Positions 58,904 to 64,000 of a DNA stretch of 64,000 bases are shown piece by piece; position 1 is the stretch's first letter; every line of letters begins with the position of its first letter. The notes under the pieces were generated by a model. The model was given only the letters and a program-made list of their open reading frames with translations. It did not search any database and was not told the origin of the DNA. The stretch is from Paenibacillus plantiphilus (lineage in GTDB: Bacteria > Bacillota > Bacilli > Paenibacillales > Paenibacillaceae), in contig NZ_CAKMMF010000020.1 in assembly GCF_927798095.1 (NCBI RefSeq), positions 1 to 64,000 on the forward strand, written 5' to 3'. The position numbers and the translations under genes were made by a program.

Positions 58904-58917
58904 TGCAAACGTTTTCA
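58904..58917 (-). promoter_or_regulatory. cre box (CcpA site) upstream of the amylase gene
   Basis: TGCAAACGTTTTCA (plus reading; reverse TGAAAACGTTTGCA) matches the cre consensus TGWNANCGNTNWCA well, with the central CG dyad. It lies about 110 bp before the amylase start codon, in the expected promoter/leader region. Carbon catabolite repression is inferred. Confidence 0.8.
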
Positions 58918-59027
58918 CAGCTACGCCTATTTTAACAAGCGATTTTAAAGTAGAGTTAAAGATAGAAGCGGAAAAAATGAAAAAATTCACATTTTTGTAG
59001 AATGCGAAAGCTATTATTCATAAATTT

Positions 59028-59750
59028 CTAAGAATGTGACTCTATTGCAGTGAGAGAGACGGCGCCATTAAATTTATAGCCAGCGCCTCTTACGGTATGA
59101 ATATATCGCGGATTGTGGGGCTGCTCCTCAATCTTTTGCCGCAGATTGTAGATGTGAACCATAACGGTACGGACATCCCCTAGCTTGCTGTCTCGCCAAA
59201 TAAGGTCATAAAGGGTTTCAGTATGAAAAACACGGTTAGGGTTTTTGGCGAGGAGGACCAGCAATTGGAACTCTTTAGTGGACAGAATGGCTTCTTTGCC
59301 GTAAGAAAGAACGGTATGTGTCGAGAGATCCACTTCAAGTCCGGGATATTGCAGCAGGTGACGCTGATTGACGGGAAAAGCCCGTTTGTTTCTGCGAATC
59401 TGTGCCTTGATTCGCGCGAGAAGCACATCCAGGTTCAGCGGCTTGGAGATATAATCGTCTCCCCCCAGGTTGAAAGCAGATATTTTAACATAATCATCGG
59501 CATACGTGCTTACGAAGAGTATCGGAATATCGCTGACTTTACGTATTTCTGTGCATAGCTCCAGGCCTTCCAAACGCGGCGTCAGCAGATCAAGAATAAT
59601 AAGATCGGGAACGTGAGAATGGAACAATCCGATTGTGTCTTGACCGCTGTACGAGCAGCCAATAACTTCGAACCCATGTTTGGACAAGTATTGAACCAGA
59701 AGCTTGCAGTGGTCATCATCATCATCGACAATGATGATTTTGTCTCGCAT
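59028..59750 (-). CDS. OmpR/PhoB-family response regulator, orphan
   Basis: 240 residues. The receiver domain (1-120) has the acidic pocket VDDDDD, the phospho-acceptor Asp in LIILDLLTPRLEG, the switch region STYAD and Lys in ISKPLNLD. A winged-helix DNA-binding domain (about 130-230) has ILSTKEFQLLVLLAKNPNRV and HIYNLRQKIE, ending with YIHTVRGAGYKF. No histidine kinase gene adjoins it. It lies next to the amylase gene and may regulate it (speculative). Confidence 0.93.
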   Translation of the reverse strand: MRDKIIIVDDDDDHCKLLVQYLSKHGFEVIGCSYSGQDTIGLFHSHVPDLIILDLLTPRLEGLELCTEIRKVSDIPILFVSTYADDYVKISAFNLGGDDYISKPLNLDVLLARIKAQIRRNKRAFPVNQRHLLQYPGLEVDLSTHTVLSYGKEAILSTKEFQLLVLLAKNPNRVFHTETLYDLIWRDSKLGDVRTVMVHIYNLRQKIEEQPHNPRYIHTVRGAGYKFNGAVSLTAIESHS

Positions 59751-59993
59751 ACAACATCTCCTCCTATCTAAATATGCAAGCGCTTACTCCCCTCACTCTA
59801 TCATTTACAGAATGTGTCTGTTTGTCAATTAGGTATCGTGAGTGCAGGGAGGAATTAGTTCTTAAGTTGGAGGGATTGTTGCGAAACGATTTCAATTAAT
59901 AGAAATAAATGTAAATAGAAGAATAAATATAGGAGAAATCAGCGGACGCCAAGGCTTTCTCGCTCGTTCAGCCGCGCAGGATTATAAAAGGCA

Positions 59994-60581
59994 TTATAGC
60001 TTCAGCTTCCTCCTGATGGACTGCATATGCTTCTTGACAGTGTCGGCAGACTTGAACAGCATCTCGGCAATTTTACTCTTGCTGTAGCCTTTCTGCTGAA
60101 GGTAATAAATCTCCAGCTCGCTGGGAGTGAGAATCTGTACCCTCTTGGCTTCCTTCAACCTGGCGATCAGCGCTGGCGATGCATCGGAATGTATGGGGGC
60201 ATTTCCTTCAACAGCCGACTGAATCGCTTTAATAATATCGTAAATGCTGGATTTGTTCATGTAATTGACGGCCCCGCATTCGAAGGAGCTTACAATGACA
60301 TCATCGTCGACGATGGAGGTAAGAGCGATGATTTTGGGACCCAGCCTGCTGAGCTTCTCAATCAGCTCCATACCGTCCAGATTGGCACGGGTAAGATTAA
60401 GATCCAGCAATACAATGTCTGTGGATGGATGGCTCTCGATGAATGCGAGCGCCTCCTCCTTGCAGCCTGTAACGAAGACGACCTTGATATGCCGGCTTTC
60501 CTGTTCAATATATTTGGAGATGTTCGCCTGCCAGAAGGGATCATCCTCTACGAGCGCTACGGTTATTGTGCGTTTCAACAT
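59994..60581 (-). CDS. NarL/FixJ-type response regulator
   Basis: 195 residues. Receiver domain with the EDDPFWQ acidic pocket, phospho-acceptor Asp in IVLLDLNLTRANLDG, and Thr/Ser switch ALTSI. A short C-terminal LuxR-type helix-turn-helix has LTPSELEIYYLQQKGYSKSK, then IAEMLFKSADTVKKHMQSI. Encoded 9 bp after the histidine kinase gene, so the pair is one two-component system. The DNA-binding half is compact, as in SpaR/LytT-unlike NarL proteins. Confidence 0.9.
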   Translation of the reverse strand: MLKRTITVALVEDDPFWQANISKYIEQESRHIKVVFVTGCKEEALAFIESHPSTDIVLLDLNLTRANLDGMELIEKLSRLGPKIIALTSIVDDDVIVSSFECGAVNYMNKSSIYDIIKAIQSAVEGNAPIHSDASPALIARLKEAKRVQILTPSELEIYYLQQKGYSKSKIAEMLFKSADTVKKHMQSIRRKLKL

Positions 60582-60590
60582 TTGGCCTCA

Positions 60591-61994
60591 TCATCCTATT
60601 CCGACAGAATGCGAATTTGCGGTGGTCACAATTCGAGCCTTAGGAAGCTTGACGATGACAGATGTCCCCTTGTTAACCTCGCTGCGTACCAGCATATCGC
60701 CATCATGCGCTCTGACCACCATATAACAGAAGCTGAGTCCCAGACCGTGATTCTTAATGTTGTTCTTGGTGGAGAAGAAGGGCTCCATAATTCGGCTGAG
60801 CTCTTCCCTTGGAATCCCGCAGCCATTGTCGGTGATTTCAATTGTAACCCCGCCTTTTCTAGGAAACAATCGAACTTGAATCATGCCATGGGGAGCGGCA
60901 ATAGCCTCCATCGCATTATTAAGAATGTTCTTAATCACCTCAGCGAGCAGAATGCCATCACACCGTACAGTGCATTCGGTAATTAGCTGTGACCGAATCT
61001 CAATGCCTCTGAAGCTGCAGAGGGGCCGCACGGCTTCAATAGCTTGCCGGATTAACGGGACAAGCGGGACCTCGGTCTCGACGGGAATCATTGCTTCTGT
61101 CCTGGAGCGAATGCGATCGACCATATTGTCGATGCTTTCGATTGCAGAGAAGACGGAGGAGATGGAGGCTTTGGTCTCCTCCAGGTCCTCTTTTTCGAGG
61201 GATGCTTTGGCCAGATTGAAGGAAAATTTGATTTTTTCAATTTCATTCTTGATCGTATGGTTTAGAATGGCCGTGCCGCTGCTCATAATCTGGATTGACT
61301 TGTCCAGCACCTGCTGCTTCTCGACCTTGATTCGGATGCCGAATACCCCTGAGAGGAAGATGTAACCGATAAATAGAAGATAGGCAATGCCGAAGAAAAG
61401 CGGTGTGAGACGGAAAAGCTCGGAATTTGGATCGATTGCCCGGGCAATATAATTGAAGATGAGGACTCCCAGCCAGACAGGAACCAGAACAAGCAGTATG
61501 TTTTGCCGTGCCTTCCTCCGATATCTGTTGTTCTCGCAGTACCAGGCGCGAAGCATCATCCAGCTTGCAGCCAGAATATAAGGAGCGGCCCATGGGAGCA
61601 GTACCCGGAAGTTAATGGTGATATCGGGGTAGAAATCGGTGAAGACAATCATCGCAATCATCGGTATTGCCAGAATGAAGGGAAGCCGCCTCCTGATCGG
61701 ACTTCTCCCGATATCCGAATACACAATCGCATACATGAGAATGGCATACGGCGAAACGACTTGCGCCAGGAACTGACTATAAATATGTGCCTCGAACAGC
61801 AGCATGGACAAGCGCGGTCCTGCCCCGATCAATTCAAGCTCGGGTATGATATCGCTGATCAGCGATTCGGACAGGCCGCCTAAGGATGCGGACAGACAGA
61901 ACACGATCATCCATCGATTGGCCTGATTTCCTTTGGGCTGGCTAACATAAAGGATAATCGCAAACAGCAGGTTGCAGAAAAAAATAAAAAACAT
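60591..61994 (-). CDS. Membrane sensor histidine kinase
   Basis: 467 residues. The N-terminal half (about 1-235) is all membrane, with roughly seven helices and little extracellular loop, so it likely senses a membrane or lipophilic signal. The phospho-acceptor His is near residue 246 in ILNHTIKNEIEKI, an H-x-x-x-N arrangement. The ATPase domain shows IKNILNNAMEAI (N box), ITDNGCGIPREEL (G1) and KNHGLGLSFCYMVV (G2). Partner regulator is encoded directly downstream. Confidence 0.92.
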   Translation of the reverse strand: MFFIFFCNLLFAIILYVSQPKGNQANRWMIVFCLSASLGGLSESLISDIIPELELIGAGPRLSMLLFEAHIYSQFLAQVVSPYAILMYAIVYSDIGRSPIRRRLPFILAIPMIAMIVFTDFYPDITINFRVLLPWAAPYILAASWMMLRAWYCENNRYRRKARQNILLVLVPVWLGVLIFNYIARAIDPNSELFRLTPLFFGIAYLLFIGYIFLSGVFGIRIKVEKQQVLDKSIQIMSSGTAILNHTIKNEIEKIKFSFNLAKASLEKEDLEETKASISSVFSAIESIDNMVDRIRSRTEAMIPVETEVPLVPLIRQAIEAVRPLCSFRGIEIRSQLITECTVRCDGILLAEVIKNILNNAMEAIAAPHGMIQVRLFPRKGGVTIEITDNGCGIPREELSRIMEPFFSTKNNIKNHGLGLSFCYMVVRAHDGDMLVRSEVNKGTSVIVKLPKARIVTTANSHSVGIG

Positions 61995-62399
61995 CCGTTA
62001 TATGCCTCCCATCGGGTGGAGAAGATCATTTCAGGTTTATCGATTGATAATAGGCGGGCGTCGGCCTTGTTGCAGCAGATTGAATACCATCAAACAGTTA
62101 CTATACCATTTAATAACATTTATGAGTGTCGAATCAAGGCGAATAATTGTGAGCCCTTCTATTCATTTTCATTGGGATATAAGATGCAGCCAGCAGGCAT
62201 GGATAGGGTAATGTTGTGAGGCAGCGTTAATGGACGATAATCTAAAGAAAGCAAACATCATACCCTAAGTTCCTGCATTGAACGGCCATCTGCAGCGAGC
62301 CATAATAAACCTATAACAGAGCGTGAGCTTGCGAAGCAGCCTTCTGCACGATAGAAGCTGCTAAGGAAGCGGCGCAGTAAACTTTGAGGAGGAAACATA
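61995..62399. other. Intergenic region before the sugar-binding protein gene
   Basis: About 405 bp without a recognised gene. The left part must hold the promoter of the leftward kinase operon. The right end, 62321-62399, resembles the leader of the small gene at 19804: the words CTT-GCGAAGCAG, TTCTGC, AGAAGC, GGCGCA and AAACTTTGAGGAGGAAACA run in the same order as in 19726-19800. An inverted repeat CTTCTGC...GCAGAAG-like pairing is possible there. Confidence 0.55.
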
Positions 62400-63752
62400 A
62401 TGACGATAATGTTCAAAGGGTTAAAGTTGGCCATGGTCGGTGCGCTCGCTATCAGCTTGGCGGCATGCGGCGCGAACAACAACTCGGGGACTGGCGGAGA
62501 TAACGGCAAAGCGGCGAATGGCGGCAGCAATGGCAAGAAGCAGGAGCAGGAGCAGGAGAATATTACGATCACCTTCCAGAATATATATCCCGATCCGACA
62601 GACCCCAAGCACGGTGCTGTGAAGAAGATTGTAGAGCAATATCAGGCCGAGCATAAGCATATCACCATCGAGCTGGATTCGCTCAACACGGATCAACAGA
62701 AGCTGAAGCTTAAGACGCAAGCGGCTTCCAAAGAAGTGCCCGACATTACGGTCGTTAACCCGTCTGCTCAGATGAAGCCTTTCGTGGAGGCGGGCTTGTT
62801 CGCCCCGTTGAATGATATGGTGGAGCAGAACGGACTGAAGGATACGTTCCAGGAGGGAATTCTGGACTGGTACTCTTTCGACAACAACCTGTACGCGCTG
62901 CCGGATGGCAACAACATCGGCGTCGTCTATTACAACAAGGAATTGTTCGAGCAGGCGGGTGTGAAGGTTCCTGCAACCTTTGAAGAAATGATCGAAGTTG
63001 TGAAAGCGCTTAAATCGAAAGGGATTACGCCAATTGCCATCGGAGAGAAGGATACATGGACCGGCTCCTTCCTGTTCATGAACGTGCTGCTCCGCACCAA
63101 TGGCGGACCGGGCTTCCTGCAGGATGTCCAGGATGGCAAGAAGACGTTCGAGGATCAGGCATTCGTGGATGCAGTCGACAGCTTCCAGGATCTCGTGCAG
63201 GCAGGGGCATTCCAGGATGGCGCAACCTCCTTCGACTACAATGCAGGGGAGAACCTGTTCAAGACGGGCAAAAGCGCGATGTACTATATGGGCAGTTGGG
63301 CAACTGGCGGTATAGAAACCTCTTCGGTTAACGGCAAGGTAGGGGTGTTCAAATTCCCTACGGTCAAAGGCAAAGGCAACCCGAACGAATTCATGCTTGC
63401 ACCGGGCAGCGGATTTGCGATTTCGGCCAACAGCAAGCATTTGCAAGAAACGAAGGATTTCCTGAATTACTTCATGCTGAACTTCCCGAAGGTCATGTTC
63501 GAGGCTAAAGGCGCTATCGGCATCGCTCAGAAAGTAGATGGAGACTTCAAAGCGCAAGGGTATTCCGATATGGCCATGGAAATCCTTGGTCTGTTCAAGG
63601 AAGTGCAGGGCGGCGACCTGTCGTTCGACAACACGATGAATCCGGCAACCTCGCAAGGGCATCTGACAAGCATCCAGGATCTGTTCGGACAGAAGCGAGA
63701 TTCCAAAGAAATCGCGAAGGACCACCAAACCGTGTACAGCAGCAACAAATAA
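62400..63752 (+). CDS. Extracellular sugar-binding lipoprotein of an ABC importer (family 1 SBP)
   Basis: 450 residues. A signal peptide with lipobox LAAC (Cys23) is followed by a Gly/Asn/Lys-rich linker. The SBP fold includes FQNIYPDPTDPKHGAVKKI, YALPDGNNIGVVYYNKELFE, KGITPIAIGEKDTWTG, MYYMGSWATGGIE and FMLAPGSGFAISANS, typical of carbohydrate-binding family 1. Should deliver oligosaccharides, perhaps maltodextrins from the amylase, to a permease, but none is encoded adjacent in the window. GAGGAGGAAACATA is a strong ribosome-binding site. Usually such genes have two permease genes downstream; here a hairpin and repeats follow instead. Confidence 0.93.
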   Translation: MTIMFKGLKLAMVGALAISLAACGANNNSGTGGDNGKAANGGSNGKKQEQEQENITITFQNIYPDPTDPKHGAVKKIVEQYQAEHKHITIELDSLNTDQQKLKLKTQAASKEVPDITVVNPSAQMKPFVEAGLFAPLNDMVEQNGLKDTFQEGILDWYSFDNNLYALPDGNNIGVVYYNKELFEQAGVKVPATFEEMIEVVKALKSKGITPIAIGEKDTWTGSFLFMNVLLRTNGGPGFLQDVQDGKKTFEDQAFVDAVDSFQDLVQAGAFQDGATSFDYNAGENLFKTGKSAMYYMGSWATGGIETSSVNGKVGVFKFPTVKGKGNPNEFMLAPGSGFAISANSKHLQETKDFLNYFMLNFPKVMFEAKGAIGIAQKVDGDFKAQGYSDMAMEILGLFKEVQGGDLSFDNTMNPATSQGHLTSIQDLFGQKRDSKEIAKDHQTVYSSNK

Positions 63753-63784
63753 GCGCAGCAGTTCAAGCTCATTTGATACGGATG

Positions 63785-63813
63785 GGAAGGGGTTCGAATC
63801 GACCCCCTTCTCC
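63785..63813 (+). terminator. Hairpin terminator after the sugar-binding protein gene
   Basis: GGAAGGGG / CCCCTTCTCC-type stem around TTCGAATCGA, followed by AGATTTTC. Indicates that transcription ends before any permease gene. Confidence 0.75.
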
Positions 63814-63894
63814 AGATTTTCAAATTGCGCGGATGTAATAACCAGCGAATTTAGAAAGTATAAGACGCCTTTATTCATTTGCGGTGAATAGTAT

Positions 63895-64000
63895 CCTGTA
63901 CGCGGACAAAATCGGCTTACAGCACGGGGAAAGCGAGCGAACAATCCCGTAAGCGGACAAAATCCGCTTACAGCACGAAAAAGTGGATGCAAGCCGCGTC
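63895..64000. repeat. Dispersed repeat, CTTACAG family (half-unit copies)
   Basis: GCTTACAGCACG occurs at about 63913 and 63969, some 56 bp apart, half of the 113-bp period, with CCCGTAAGCGGACAAAATC between. Same vocabulary as the units at 28978-29550 and 50130-50395. The array runs off the end of the window. Confidence 0.7.

Noticed and set aside
62421-63992. 523-codon minus-strand frame over the sugar-binding protein gene
   Set aside because: The plus-strand lipoprotein gene is unambiguous; the antisense frame is His/Arg/Leu-rich with no signal or family.

Overview
The window looks like a chromosomal segment of a Paenibacillus-type, Gram-positive, spore-forming bacterium. This is inferred from strong AGGAGG ribosome-binding sites, a CotH spore-coat kinase cluster, a PBSX-type phage-tail locus, a copper-amine-oxidase 'stalk' domain protein, a CcpA-type cre box and a very large secreted starch-degrading enzyme. 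No rRNA, tRNA or CRISPR array was recognised.

Layout. 1-100 is the end of an IS3-family element. 387-3797 is a four-gene hydrolase operon (cupin, amidase, creatininase family, fumarylacetoacetate-hydrolase family). 3815-6337 (minus) holds a beta-lactamase-fold lipoprotein and a purple-acid-phosphatase-like lipoprotein. 6606-9998 is the VTC-domain / DUF4956 / CotH operon. 10309-12904 is a three-gene ABC-2 exporter, followed by a GNAT acetyltransferase. 13701-17303 is a rearranged block: a copy of the pepT 3' end, a GC-rich hairpin-rich stretch, a stalk-domain gene, a broken relative of it, and a decayed IS630 element. Intact pepT follows.

18565-38251 is a headless PBSX-like contractile tail locus, that is, a tailocin or defective prophage. 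It has an ImmR/ImmA-type switch, candidate operators, a 67-bp triplicate repeat, a small ORF and an Xpf-like sigma factor. About 5 kb of unrelated genes then intervene (ABC transporter, ECF sigma/anti-sigma, YrvL-like protein, secreted protein). The ordered tail genes follow: xkdJ-like, ykzM-like, sheath, tube, chaperone with a -1 frameshift, tape measure, xkdP-U, fibre, holin and endolysin. No terminase, portal, capsid or integrase gene is present. A 113-bp tandem repeat array sits between the chaperone and tape-measure genes, and diverged relatives of it lie at three other places in the window.

38321-39996 holds decayed phosphonate-transport genes (phnE, phnC, phnD). 40137-49890 holds a 5'-nucleotidase-family enzyme, a HAD hydrolase, an unknown membrane protein behind a canonical promoter, a KhtTU-like K+/H+ antiporter pair, an HxlR regulator divergent from a nitroreductase, a YtrA-like GntR/ABC operon with a clear operator, and a TVP38-family protein. 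49932-50690 holds an IS3 remnant, repeats and hairpins. 50695-58797 encodes a 2700-residue secreted protein with two complete GH13 alpha-amylase modules and many starch-binding and FN3 modules, with a cre box upstream. The window ends with an orphan OmpR-type regulator, a histidine kinase/NarL-type regulator pair, and a sugar-binding lipoprotein that has no permease genes next to it in this window.
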